DNA from: Mesostigma viride
Taxonomy: Eukaryota; Streptophyta; Mesostigmatophyceae; Mesostigmatales; Mesostigmataceae
Reading direction: 5' to 3'
NCBI GenBank assembly: GCA_009746045.1
Contig: RPFO01000276.1
Span: forward strand, 228,501 to 292,500
Length of the DNA stretch: 64,000 nt
The notes below the pieces were generated by a model. It had not been told where the DNA came from, did no database searches, and saw nothing but the letters and a program-made list of their open reading frames with translations. Below, in pieces: positions 10,912 to 20,985 of this stretch (positions are counted from its first letter, which is position 1; each line of letters begins with the position of its first letter). The translations under genes and the position numbers were made by a program.

Positions 10912-11290
10912 TTAATTAATTAAACTCGTGCTCCCGTTGCATGGGGATCGAGTCACGGAGCACCGATGTGCTTTTAATCCCTGTGTGTGCACAACAGGAG
11001 AAAGGGCAGAGACCCCCAGTCTCCTTCATGCCTAAGGCATGCCACAGCTGCATTCGGGCACGCTAGCTAAATGGACACGCTAACGATCCGGCAATCTGTG
11101 GGTGCAATAAGACCCATGTGAGCATGGCATATAAACAAGGGAGCGTCACTGGGCAAGGAATCTGGTCATAGCCAGGACGTAGCATGGCTGTACAAGGACT
11201 AAGCTAAGGCTATGGCTGGTTGCACTACAATACGGTTCGTAGGAGACGCGAAATGAGTGAGAATGTTACCCGAGCGGTAACGAGGATTCG
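10912..11290. repeat. Dispersed repeat, copy related to 58010-58330
   Basis: It starts beside a TTAATTAATTAA tract, then continues through GTGCTCCCGTTG, GTGCTTTTAATCCCTGTG, TCTCCTTCATGCC and GTGGGTGCAATAAGACCCA, all in the same order as at 58.0-58.3 kb next to LINE sequence. Probably the non-coding end of a retroelement family. Confidence 0.65.
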
Positions 11291-14265
11291 CACCGTTGAT
11301 TTTAACATATGTTTCTTTTTTTGCGCCATTTGGCGAGCATCGACTGGAGCCTGAACCTAGCGGGGGGAATCGTGCGGGGGAATCTTGCGGGGGAATCTTG
11401 CGGGGAAAAATTCCGAACGTGAATTTAGCGAAGTCCTACTACATTTTGCTTGGTACACGGTACTACAGTTTCGTCACTGAAAATTTTCTGGAGTTGCGTT
11501 GGTGTTTCGTACGTTCCGCTGAAATTTTCGTGTTCAGTGCCCAGATCACAATTTGATCCGGCCGCAAAATGATTGGCTGTACGGTACGAACCAAAAACGA
11601 ATTTTTAGTATCTAAAGTTCCGCAGCGCTTGCTGAATTTGCCCCGGAAGCCCGGGGGCACTTTCCCCGCTGAAAAAGGTGTCCGCGGAAGCGTATTGTAG
11701 TGGTATACTGTGCATGCAGATGGAGGATGTAAACTGTCACCAGGTGCTCTAGCTGGCTGCACAATGTGCACCTGCACCACCATGATGGATCGATCATGCA
11801 TCCCGATCATGCTCGCACGGGGCGGCGTGCCTGGGAAGATGGCTTAGCTAGAACTATGCCTGCATGACATATGGGGTGGAAGATGTACATGGCTAGGCTA
11901 TAGCTGGTGCATGGCAGGAGTGATGGTAAGGTAATGGCCAGCCATATCTTGTGTTAATGACTGCGTGTGTGTGACAAGTACTCAACGTAAAGTGTGACAA
12001 GTACTCAATGCACAATTACGTAAACGGGCAGGAATCAACCAAGCAATATACATCAGGGCCATGCACTGGCATATTTGCTTGCTCCACTGGACTAGTACGT
12101 GTTCACTATAGCAACTAAGCACTTGCGTAAGCAGGCCCGGCTAGGTGGAAGCGTAGCACCTCAGAGAACATTACTAAATTTATTCTAGCAAACATCGAAA
12201 TCCAAATGCTATTATGCGTGCTATACAAATACGTATTAGGCTTATCGTTTAACCGTCCACGTTTGCCGCCGCTGGGCACTGATCATCATCATCCAGCGCC
12301 GCTCATTTGGGCTCTGACATTCAGCTCCCAGCTGCCTGCCGGAGCTGCTCATGGCGCATATCCTCGATCCGCCTCCTTCGACCTCCCTGAAAAACTGCTT
12401 GCATCAGTGGCCAGACTTGCATCCTTGGGAACCTTGTCGCACGCTCGGACGTTTGCTAACTTTTCACCGGCGATGTACGGGCATGTATCCCTTCACCATG
12501 ATCGAGTACGGAATTGATCGTGAAATTTCAATCTCAGTAATTGCACTTATTATAGTCATGGAGGCTCTATTGCTTGGAATTCTTGCCCAGCCTTTTGACG
12601 TACAGAGCACCAGGCCGGAAGTTTTCCTTGCGTGCTAGGTGCAGCACACACTTCATCGAGCTGGACGAGCTGAACGAACAAAGACTGATGTTCGACTGGC
12701 CGGCCGGCCTTGCAGCGGCCTGAACTCTTGCCAGAGTCTGGTTCGTTTCTTAGGTCATGGCATTGAAAAAGACTGCTACGAGAATGCATACCAAGAAAAG
12801 CATTTATCCAAGGAAGGGTACCGGCCGGCCTTTGCCAGCGAACTCAGATACTAGCCAAGAATTCACTGTCCTGACAGTTAGCACGTATTGCGGCCGCAGC
12901 CCGCACAAACGCTGGTTCGCAAAAGGGCTCTCTAACTTAGCATATGCGTGAATCTAAGCATCCATTACCTGTTGTCTCCCATGCAAGACAAACGTTGGAA
13001 TGCCACCGTGTGCTGCCAGATAATCCCGTCACCACACACTCGTTAGGCTTGCAAACAATGATTGAGGTAAATAATTCGAACACACGCACTGCGGCTGGCA
13101 CAGTGGCATGCATGGCTTGTTGGTGTGTAGGCCATGTGCATGCCGCCACACGTGGCAATTGCTCGTGTACGTGGGCCAGCTTGCCCTAGCTGCCAAGTCG
13201 CGCGTAACAGTCTTGGGCCTGCGGCGGCCGGGCGCCCAGGCGTGGCGCGCCCGGTAGTAACCCGGCCCAATATTCCGTCCGAATAGGGTACTTGTGGCTA
13301 TGTCTATTCGGCCGGTCGGCCTGAATACCGAATAGTCCGAATTATCTGCCGATCGAATGATCAGTTCCGAATAGTTGAACATGCACTGCTGGCTTGGCGG
13401 CAATGTCCTCGATCCTTCACCGCCTGGGCAGTGAGGCCTGCGCACGGTGTTTTGCAGGCACTCATATTCACAGCGGCATCTGCGTGTGCATTGGGGACAT
13501 ACGTATTAATGTATGCTGGCAGCTTTGCATTGTAGATAGATCGTATTCTTCTGTGGTATGCTGGCGAGGGGAATCCTGTCTGTGCGGCTAGCGAGTCAGC
13601 AACATGCATGCAGTGCCATGGATATTTACAAAGGCATTGAGGTGCCTACAGGTGCATGGCAATCTGCATGGTGTTCAAAAGAAAAAGTACAAGAAAATTA
13701 TCTTCTTGAATAGTTCGCGTCATTTTCCCTGCACTGCTACACAGGCATCGAGGCGCGTTTGATGGCTATCGATCAAGGCATCACGCTCATGCCACTAATA
13801 AGGCATAATCATGGTGCATCGCATCATGGATATCTGGTTCCACATTCTTGCGTAATTATCTCTCGTATTGCGTGCTTATCTAAGTCTCACGATCACTTGA
13901 ACGTGAAGGCTTTTGGGGTGCCTTAGCCACGGTGAAAGCCACCCTAAAGCCTTCACGCATCGTGTGGCAGTATTTAGTGACATCATCCGCGCTCATTATC
14001 ACTTCACCGGATGGGACAGTATTCAGCCGCATGATACGTGCTCATGAGTGGAATATATGAGATGTCGTTTAGCGATGATTAATGATGTCGTTTGTCTTAG
14101 TGTAGTGTACTATTTATTTTTATTCAGTGTCATTATCGTGCGCGTTGGCATCATCTCTTGGCCATATTGTAAGGCATCAGAGTGCGGCTGCATGGCGCAC
14201 CATGCGGCCATCACCCATGTTGCTTCGTGCTTACTAGCATGGTCTCACTATCACCACTTACTATC
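11291..14265. other. Region without a supportable gene
   Basis: There are only short frames on both strands. A frame at 12351-12638 has one hydrophobic segment but no family resemblance. Around 13260-13360 there are several CCGAATA/TATTCGG words in opposed orientation. At about 13903-13956 an imperfect hairpin has arms GTGAAGGCTTTTGGGGTG and CACCCTAAAGCCTTCAC. The 5' exons of gene C should lie here if they survive, but I could not find them. Confidence 0.5.
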
Positions 14266-14270
14266 AGCCT

Positions 14271-14590
14271 CAAACCACCATCCTCAAACCACCATCCTCA
14301 AACCACCAGCATCAAACCACCATCCTCAAACCACCATCCTCAAACCACCATCCTCAGACCACCATCCTCAAACCAACATCCTCAAACCACCAGCCTCAAA
14401 CCACCATCCTTAAACCACCAGCCTCAAAGCACCATCCTCAAACCACCATCCTCAAACCAACATCCTCAAATCACCAGCCTCAAACCACCAGCATCAAACC
14501 ACCATCCTCAAACCACCAGCATCAAACCACCAGCATCAAAGCACCATCCTCAAACTATACCATCCTCAAACCACCATCCTCAAACCATCA
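14271..14590. repeat. 14-bp minisatellite (CAAACCACCATCCT)n
   Basis: More than twenty head-to-tail units with common variants CAGC for CATC and CAAC for CACC. Because 14 is not a multiple of three, a plus frame cycles through a 14-residue peptide period (141-aa frame). I regard that as a by-product. It lies just upstream of the exon 3-like piece of gene C. Confidence 0.9.
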
Positions 14591-14725
14591 TGTTCTTACT
14601 ACCATGAGTACCATCACACCTGAAGCCTTCCTACTGGCCCCAGTGCTACACGTCATAATTGCTGGTGCTAATGCTTTGTGTCAATGATAATTAACACGAG
14701 GTGCAGCTGTGGCGTCTCCCTTCAG

Positions 14726-14847
14726 GTGCATGGCATTGTGCTCGGCCAATCCCCCTGGGACACCAGCAATCGGGAGCTCTGGTGCACGCCATATCAGTAT
14801 CCGGTACCTCGTGTATGACCACCTGGTGGGGCGTCTTCAAGGGGCAG
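14726..14847 (+). pseudogene. Gene C exon 3-like segment
   Basis: After a CAG acceptor the segment reads V-H-G-I, as in exon 3 of A and B, and ends with V-F-K-G-Q before a GTAACG donor. The beginning and end are in different frames, and the length is 122 nt instead of 108. This is the TauD N-terminal region that ends in F-[KR]-G-Q. Confidence 0.5.
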
Positions 14848-15237
14848 GTAACGTGAGGCTGGCACGTTGTGCATTTTGGCAATAGCATTTGGCACCGTTT
14901 GGGCCCACCAAGCCTGCAGCTGGAAGCGGGAATAGAGCGACTGGCTGCAATTTCAACTGATGGCGCATTGAGTGGCCCAGCAACCTCCTAAAATTTAGCA
15001 TCTACCACTGCTTGTCGTCCGTCACCAGCGTCCTCAGGTTTTGTGGAGGGAATGGGTGGAGGGCATAAGTAGGGCATGGGTGTGGGTCTGGGTCAGGGTC
15101 TGGGTCAGGGTGAGAGAGTGGGTGAGGGTGTGGGTGAGGGTGTGTGAGACAGCAAGCTGAGGCTGGGTAGCAGAGAGCCACCACCCTTGGGCGTCACACA
15201 GAACGTGTGGGCGCCACTGCCCCAAAGTTCCAGGCAT

Positions 15238-15507
15238 GGGGGGGGCGGGGGCGGGGGTGAGGGCGGGGGCGGGGGCGGGGGGGGGGCGGGGCGGGGCGGG
15301 GGCGGGGGCGGGGCGGGGGCGGGGCGGGGGCGGGGGCGGGGCGGGGGCGGGGGCGGGGGCGGGGGGGGGCGGGGGCGGGGGCGGGGCGGGCGGGGGCGGG
15401 GGCGGGGCGGGGGCGGGGCGGGGGCGGGGGCGGGGCGGGGGGGGGCGGGGCGGGGCGGGGGCGGGGGCGGGGGCGGGGGCGGGGGCGGGGGCGGGGGCGG
15501 GGGCGGG
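15238..15507. repeat. (GGGGGC)n array, left of the copia element
   Basis: About 270 bp of GGGGGC and GGGGC units. The same array resumes at 22980, so the copia element inserted into one array. G-rich strands of this kind can form quadruplexes. Gly-, Arg- and Pro-rich frames here are artefacts. Confidence 0.95.
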
Positions 15508-15885
15508 AGTTATGCAACACAAAGCTGGAATGCTCGGGCACTGCCAAATGGCGTGTGTGTGTGTGAACGACGAGACACCTTGGCATTAGGATAATGTGGC
15601 ACATATACTGCTGGCCAGCCGTCAACGATGGCTGGCCAGACTTTGCGTAAGTTAAACTAACTTACTGATCCTGGACGGACTAACCTATCAGTTACAACCT
15701 GATCTAGTCAGTCCTAACATGACAACTACAGTCCCGGTACTGAGGTACCGGCTCATCACATACTGAGTACAGCCACGTGTCCATGCCACGACTACTCTAG
15801 TCCAGCACCGTCCCAGTACCCAATTGGGCGCCGGCGGTGCTGGCACGTGTCCACTTAGGCTACAGGCGGGAGACTTAGACTAACT
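15508..15885 (-). repeat. 3' LTR of the copia element
   Basis: 378 bp with inverted tips AGTTA and TAACT instead of TG...CA. No difference from the other LTR was seen on reading. On the minus strand it follows the purine tract at 15886-15892. Confidence 0.93.
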
Positions 15886-15900
15886 CCCACTTTAAGTTTT
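15886..15900 (-). other. Polypurine tract of the copia element
   Basis: On the minus strand the internal region ends AAAGTGGG directly before the 3' LTR. This is the expected place and composition for the plus-strand DNA primer. It is short, with pyrimidines just upstream. Confidence 0.5.
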
Positions 15901-16268
15901 CTTTGGGTTTCAACAGAAACACACATAGCCATCAAATGGACGCAGCCATTCCCAATGCCGTAAAAAACTGTCAGATAACCTACTAGGACCCAAAGGTCAC
16001 CTCACACATGTACAAGAGATGCATTAAAAAGGCCCCATGTCTCAAGCATGGTTTCTTAACTGAGTGAGATGGGTGCTCTAGGCCCCAGCATGTCATGGTC
16101 ATCCAAACAAGTGTCTCACAAAATTTTATTCAATAAATAACACATTCATCATGTCCCAACTTTCTAGACCAGTGCTTCTCACTGTCAGAAAACTACCCAG
16201 CTGCCACTGCAGCCTTTCAGCTGCAGTATTAGGCAGGGGGTCATGGGCTAACATGTACAATGTGCCAG

Positions 16269-17660
16269 TCACTTCAGACTGTAACCAGGGTTCATCAACC
16301 CATACAAGACCTGGTATTGTGGTCCTGCTGCTTGTGGCACCTTGGTCAGTGCATCTGCAGCATTGTCTTTGTCCCTGACGTGGGCTTTAGACTCCAGGTA
16401 CTTGCATTCCTGTTTTAGCACAATCCAATCCAGGTCCGAGTGTACAGCCAAAGGATTGGCAAGGAAAGAGATGATAGATTGAGAGTCAGTCAGCAAATGT
16501 GCTTTCACTCCTGCAGAGCTACCAGCCTGGTGTTGAAGCCAGACCAGCAAGTGATTGAGATACCTTGCATGCAAGACAGAAGATACCACAGCCCTGCATT
16601 CAGCTACATTGCTACTCACAGCTTTCCTCTTGTGCAATCTACTGAACCAGGAGACTAGTGACTTCTTCCCACCTTGGTTATGCAGGAAAAACAATCCAGC
16701 CTCTCTGGCTTGAACCTTGGTAACTACCCTGGACTCCATTGAACTATCCATCATGCACGTGATGTGAATGGGAGTAAACAGGTCCAGTGAGTGAAGCATC
16801 AAAGGTGGACCATCATGCAACAACTGCTTGATTGCCCGTGCTCCTACCTCCTGTAGTACCTCATCATCTACCCTGCTCACAAAAGCCAGGTGGGGTGCAC
16901 ATGTAGCACATAGCCAACCAAGCTTGCCTCTAATGGTAGGGCACATGTCAGGGGTGATGTGAACAGGCAGGACATCCAGACAAGACTTAATGTATTCAGC
17001 AGAGGCCTGCATGGAACAAACCCAGCTGCCCTGCTGCTGCAGCAACTCAAGCATCATGCCACAGAACTTGACTGGCTCCTTGCCCAGCTCTAGCTGCTTG
17101 CCAATCTCAAAACTGGCAGACACCTGAGCTATGAAAGCATCCACTGCAGCTCTAGGACCTGAGATTAACTGATCATCCCCATGCCAGACAAACATCATCA
17201 TTCCATCAGGGTGTGGGATGACAAACAGGCAAGGGTCAATGTCATCATAGGTGGCCCCTAGCTTCATGAATACCTCCTGTGCAGACAGCCTAAAAATTTT
17301 TGGAGCTGACTGCAACCCTTCAACCCCCAGGTTTGGCCTCAACAAGGGTTGAACAATATCCCTGTGCCACACCTTAGGAGTATTCACCACGTATACCTGA
17401 CCTCTCCAGACCTGCTGTGCTATGGCAGGGTCCCCCTTTAGAAAGGCTCTTTTGATATCTGTGGCTTTACACACATAATCCTTCCCTGTATTAAGCTGAT
17501 GCAAAAACAAGGAAAGCAACACCTTGAGAGACGTTTGCTGAATACCAGGAGTATAAAGCTCAGCCTCTGTCAGCTCTGTAGAGCCCCTGAACTCAGTAAC
17601 ACATGGCCTAGCATGGAAAATGGGTGGTCCCCCATCAGCCTGAGGTTTATGCTTGCACAC
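16269..17660 (-). CDS. pol: Copia reverse transcriptase and RNase H
   Basis: A 463-aa frame. The first catalytic Asp is in T-D-I-K-R-A-F-L-K-G (about residue 68), matching the copia D-V-x-x-A-F-L-x-G box. The Asp pair is in W-H-G-D-D-Q-L (about residue 160), replacing the common Y-V-D-D. RNase H follows (about 300-450), with an Asp near D-S-S-M-E, a Glu in A-E-C-R, and D-S-Q-S, ending in A-D-A-L-T-K. The frame is open upstream of the first Met, so it is probably translated as part of a polyprotein. No internal stop was seen. Confidence 0.9.
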   Translation of the reverse strand: MCKHKPQADGGPPIFHARPCVTEFRGSTELTEAELYTPGIQQTSLKVLLSLFLHQLNTGKDYVCKATDIKRAFLKGDPAIAQQVWRGQVYVVNTPKVWHRDIVQPLLRPNLGVEGLQSAPKIFRLSAQEVFMKLGATYDDIDPCLFVIPHPDGMMMFVWHGDDQLISGPRAAVDAFIAQVSASFEIGKQLELGKEPVKFCGMMLELLQQQGSWVCSMQASAEYIKSCLDVLPVHITPDMCPTIRGKLGWLCATCAPHLAFVSRVDDEVLQEVGARAIKQLLHDGPPLMLHSLDLFTPIHITCMMDSSMESRVVTKVQAREAGLFFLHNQGGKKSLVSWFSRLHKRKAVSSNVAECRAVVSSVLHARYLNHLLVWLQHQAGSSAGVKAHLLTDSQSIISFLANPLAVHSDLDWIVLKQECKYLESKAHVRDKDNAADALTKVPQAAGPQYQVLYGLMNPGYSLK

Positions 17661-17671
17661 AAACTTTAACC

Positions 17672-18394
17672 TTAGCTTCTTGGCCCAGCTGGCATAGCAT
17701 CAAGAGGAGTCACAGGTGGTGTGTGTGTGGGACTACGTGCATCTGGAACAACCCACTCCTCCCTGGCTTTGGTAAAAGCCTCAAGCCACTTAAGAAACCC
17801 AATCTGCGTCTGGCAGTCCCGTACAATATCATCATAGGACAGGGGAGACATGGATGCAACATCCCATCTACCAAGCCCAAACGCTGAAGGGTGTAGCTTT
17901 TGAGAGTGTATGAGGTCCTCCACACACGGTTCCTGACCTGGGAGGTACTTGGGCTTAACTGCATTGATGGCAGCATCCAACCCAGTGCTAATCTGGCTCA
18001 AAGGGATTTTAAAATGATCTAGAGGCACCTGTCCTACCCCTGCCACACTCAACCTCCCAGCTGAGATGACAACACCAGGGTAAGATACAAAAGGTTCCCC
18101 TAACAGGGCATTCCCTGAGTAACCCTCAACCACCTGAAATGGAGTGGGCATACCCAAGATTTGAATGCTCACCTGACCTTTGACCTGCATTTTGGTTTTG
18201 CCTGAAAAATCTGACACTCTAGCCCATGGTGAGGCCTTCATTTTCAGACCAGATACAGCTTCTGCACTGATGATACTCACCTGTGCTTGGGTGTCTACAG
18301 CCAAAATACTAGGATCTTGACCTGCATCCCCTACAGCATTGACCTGTGCTGTACCTGTTGCCACAACTGCTTTAGTGTTGTGTGCCTTGTGCAA
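17672..18394 (-). CDS. Retropepsin-like domain between integrase and RT
   Basis: A 240-aa frame. L-A-V-D-T-Q-A-Q-V-S-I-I fits the catalytic loop of a retropepsin except that the usual Gly after Asp-Thr is Gln. About 65 residues later comes N-A-L-L-G-E-P-F-V, resembling the conserved I-L-G segment. It should process the polyprotein, but the DTQ motif makes activity uncertain. In copia elements the protease normally lies between Gag and integrase; here none was seen there. The frame overlaps the frame at 18331-18726, implying a frameshift or sequence error. Confidence 0.65.
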   Translation of the reverse strand: MHKAHNTKAVVATGTAQVNAVGDAGQDPSILAVDTQAQVSIISAEAVSGLKMKASPWARVSDFSGKTKMQVKGQVSIQILGMPTPFQVVEGYSGNALLGEPFVSYPGVVISAGRLSVAGVGQVPLDHFKIPLSQISTGLDAAINAVKPKYLPGQEPCVEDLIHSQKLHPSAFGLGRWDVASMSPLSYDDIVRDCQTQIGFLKWLEAFTKAREEWVVPDARSPTHTPPVTPLDAMPAGPRS

Positions 18395-18726
18395 GGCCTT
18401 AAGAATCTCAGCAAATGACTTCCTGGGAACGACAGGATCTGCTCTTTTTGTGACTCCTCCAGGTGTGAGGGAGGTGCTACCTGCTGCTCACCCTGTGCAC
18501 CGTCCTCCTGCCCAGGTGGACTATTGGGTTGTAGTGGGGCTGCACTACTGAGGAACACAGGAGCTTCTACTGTGGTGCTAGTGCTTGCATCAATGACGTC
18601 CTTAGCCAATTCATTGGGTGAGATCAATCCACCAGACTCCTGCTCTGAATCCATGTCCAAGAATTCTACCCCTGACACGTCTGCCAGTGGTGGGTAATAA
18701 AGCTTGAGTCTATGCTTGCTGACCAC
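18331..18726 (-). CDS. Linker frame after copia integrase
   Basis: A 131-aa frame that begins with S-K-H-R-L-K-L-Y, like the last strand of an integrase C-terminal domain, then continues into an acidic, Pro/Ser-rich linker. It is in a different frame from the integrase (stop at 18783) and from the protease-like frame. It is probably one piece of a polyprotein whose continuity is broken by one or two frame changes. Confidence 0.5.
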   Translation of the reverse strand: MVSKHRLKLYYPPLADVSGVEFLDMDSEQESGGLISPNELAKDVIDASTSTTVEAPVFLSSAAPLQPNSPPGQEDGAQGEQQVAPPSHLEESQKEQILSFPGSHLLRFLRPCTRHTTLKQLWQQVQHRSML

Positions 18727-18782
18727 ACGCTCTCTGTCATGTTGTATAGTGACTGCAGTCCCTTCTTCATGAATTTTGGTGA

Positions 18783-20000
18783 CTACAGCTGGACCGTGCC
18801 ATCTGGCAGAGTGTGCTCTTCCTCTGTCACCCTCTCTGAAAAAAACACATGGTCCCCCACTTCAAACACAGGCCTGGCATTATTTTTGTCTTTCTTTGCC
18901 AGCAACTTGGCTAAGTGCTGCCTTTGTGTGTTGTAGTGAGTGTGTACCTCTGAAGCATAGCTGCCTGACTGAAGGCCAGTTGGGGTGATTTCCCCAAAAG
19001 GTGAGGACATTATTGGTTTGGCGTTTAGCTGGGTAGTCACCCCTGCTGCCCAAGATGCCCTGTCAGCATAGCTACCAGAGTCAGCCAACCTGGATGGCAT
19101 TTTTCTTATCACATCCCTGATGGCTCTCATGGTACGTTCTACCAACCCCTGACGTTCATGATCTTGAGCCCCAGACACTTCTATCTTGGGCAGGTCATTC
19201 CTGTCCTGGATGCAGAGAAACTGCTGATCCAGCATTACTTTTTCAATGGGGTGAAAACGTGCCAAGGCTATCTGTAAAGCTCTGTGCAGCTGCTCTTTAT
19301 CCATCCCAGGCAGGGGCTCCACTACCACAAACCTTGACCAGGCATCCTTTATGACTAGGTAGTATACCGTGTCCTTCACCACGTGTATAACATCCCCAAC
19401 CAGTTTGCCTCTAGCCAGTGGTGGTGTGGCCACATGCCATTTTCTGGGCTTAGGAGCATATAGCTGACATTGCTCACAGTGCTTACGTACGTGCCTGCAC
19501 ATCTGTTCCAGATCATGGCCTTGTATTTTATTGGCTAGCCTTTCAGCCACAGCCTCATGGCCCATAACCTTGTGCAGTTGCTCTGCTAGAGCACCATACG
19601 TGATTACCTTTTCTGCTGCTGCACTAAGGGAAGCTATGGTGGGGTCACGCATCATGTGTGACAGTGTCATGTCATATGCCACTTCCCAATCCACATCATC
19701 ACACTCAGGCAACACTTGGCAGACAGAAGGTAACAGGAAACCATTTGTGAAAAATGGTGAGGGTAGCTTACAGGTGTCACCCTGGTCTGCCGCCCCCGCG
19801 CGGTTGTAGCGCCCTGGCGTGGTCTTGTTGTGCCTGGGTGCCGTGCAGCGCGCTCCTGCTGCAATGGGGTGACGTGTTTTCCAGCATCCAGGACAAACAT
19901 CAACGTCAGAACCATAGTCGGGTTTGCCTTTCCAGCAGTCATCTTTTAGGTGCCCCTTACAAAGGCACCTAGTGCAATGCTTGGTGGGGTCATGAGGCAA
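18783..20000 (-). CDS. pol: Copia zinc knuckle and integrase
   Basis: A 405-aa frame. Near the start is a CCHC knuckle (C-T-R-C-L-C-K-G-H-L-K-D-D-C). At about residues 160-200 lies the HHCC zinc domain of integrase (H-K-V-M-G-H ... C-E-Q-C). The catalytic core follows: first Asp in V-G-D-V-I-H-V, second in M-L-D-Q-Q-F, Glu in G-L-V-E-R. It inserts element DNA. The knuckle usually ends Gag, so the Gag/Pol boundary here needs a frame change between 20074 and 20000. Confidence 0.88.
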   Translation of the reverse strand: MPHDPTKHCTRCLCKGHLKDDCWKGKPDYGSDVDVCPGCWKTRHPIAAGARCTAPRHNKTTPGRYNRAGAADQGDTCKLPSPFFTNGFLLPSVCQVLPECDDVDWEVAYDMTLSHMMRDPTIASLSAAAEKVITYGALAEQLHKVMGHEAVAERLANKIQGHDLEQMCRHVRKHCEQCQLYAPKPRKWHVATPPLARGKLVGDVIHVVKDTVYYLVIKDAWSRFVVVEPLPGMDKEQLHRALQIALARFHPIEKVMLDQQFLCIQDRNDLPKIEVSGAQDHERQGLVERTMRAIRDVIRKMPSRLADSGSYADRASWAAGVTTQLNAKPIMSSPFGEITPTGLQSGSYASEVHTHYNTQRQHLAKLLAKKDKNNARPVFEVGDHVFFSERVTEEEHTLPDGTVQL

Positions 20001-20073
20001 CCTCTTGTCCCCCCCTGCTGGCTTAGCACCCCCTGGCTTGCTAGCTCCCCCACTTTGTTTTCTGTTTTTATTG

Positions 20074-20985
20074 TTATTGTTCTTTCCCCCCCCTTGTTTC
20101 CACCTCCCCCACTTTTGTTGTTTTTGTTTTTATCCCCCCCATTACCGCCTTTACCTGGGCTACCAGCGACTGCATCTGCTTCTTGGAGAGCCCCGTACCT
20201 GAGGCTTCCTCCCCCTTTACCTGCTTCACCTTTCCCTCCTTGGCTGCAGCAGCAAACGGCTCTAGGCATTGCTGCACATAGGCCATTGCCTTCCTAAAGT
20301 CCTCCCACTTATCCTTTAGACCTGCCAGGATTACTGACAGGGTGGTGGGGTCCAGTTCTGCCTTTTGTAGCCATAGGTGTACTAGGTACTTGGCATTGAG
20401 CTTCTTCAGCTCCTCATCTCCCTCTATGTACATGACATATTTTTTGTTGTCACTCACATAGTCACGCTTATTGACCTTATAGGCCTCTATCCACTGGAAG
20501 CCCTTAAGCACTTCTAAGTGCTCCCCCGTGGTAACAAGTGCCCTAAGATCAACCATGAACTGCGCCCACAACACATTTTCTGCCACGTCTACCCCGCTGC
20601 TGGCACGCTTTTGGTACAATTGTACCAACTGCTGGATAGGCTTGGCAGATTGATGGATGGGTGTGGACGCACGTAGAGAGGCAAACCAATCACGGACATT
20701 GTCGCTAGCATATGCATGTGACAACTTAAACAACCACTCCCTAGCTTCGTCCTGGGTGTGGCCCTCTGGCAAACCCGGAAACACTAGCTTGTCCTCTTTC
20801 TTTTTTGGATCAAACCTGGGCCTAGTCAAGGCCATGTTGGAGGTTGTTGTCGTTCCTGCAGTTGGTGGCTGCTGCTGCTGCTGTTGCTGTTGCTGCTGCT
20901 GCTGCCGCTCCCCGCCCTCGTGCCGTGTTGGTGCAGACTCCTGGTGCCGTGTCCCCCCGCCCTGGTTCCCCCCTCTCCCCGTCAT
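20074..20985 (-). CDS. gag: Copia Gag
   Basis: A 303-aa frame with a Gly/Gln-rich start containing a 12-residue Gln run (CAG-type repeat near 20868-20905), then a helical capsid-like region (about residues 60-240) and a basic C-terminus. Its place before the zinc knuckle and integrase is the main evidence. The Gln run may vary in length between copies. Confidence 0.7.
   Translation of the reverse strand: MTGRGGNQGGGTRHQESAPTRHEGGERQQQQQQQQQQQQPPTAGTTTTSNMALTRPRFDPKKKEDKLVFPGLPEGHTQDEAREWLFKLSHAYASDNVRDWFASLRASTPIHQSAKPIQQLVQLYQKRASSGVDVAENVLWAQFMVDLRALVTTGEHLEVLKGFQWIEAYKVNKRDYVSDNKKYVMYIEGDEELKKLNAKYLVHLWLQKAELDPTTLSVILAGLKDKWEDFRKAMAYVQQCLEPFAAAAKEGKVKQVKGEEASGTGLSKKQMQSLVAQVKAVMGGIKTKTTKVGEVETRGGKEQ

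Noticed and set aside
12351-12638. Possible exon 1 of gene C (hydrophobic segment)
   Set aside because: Lacks the ten-cysteine pattern and the C-P-L-S-G-P motif of exon 1 in A and B.
15034-15625. Pro/Ala/Arg and Gly-rich frames on both strands
   Set aside because: Direct translation of the (GGGGGC)n array.
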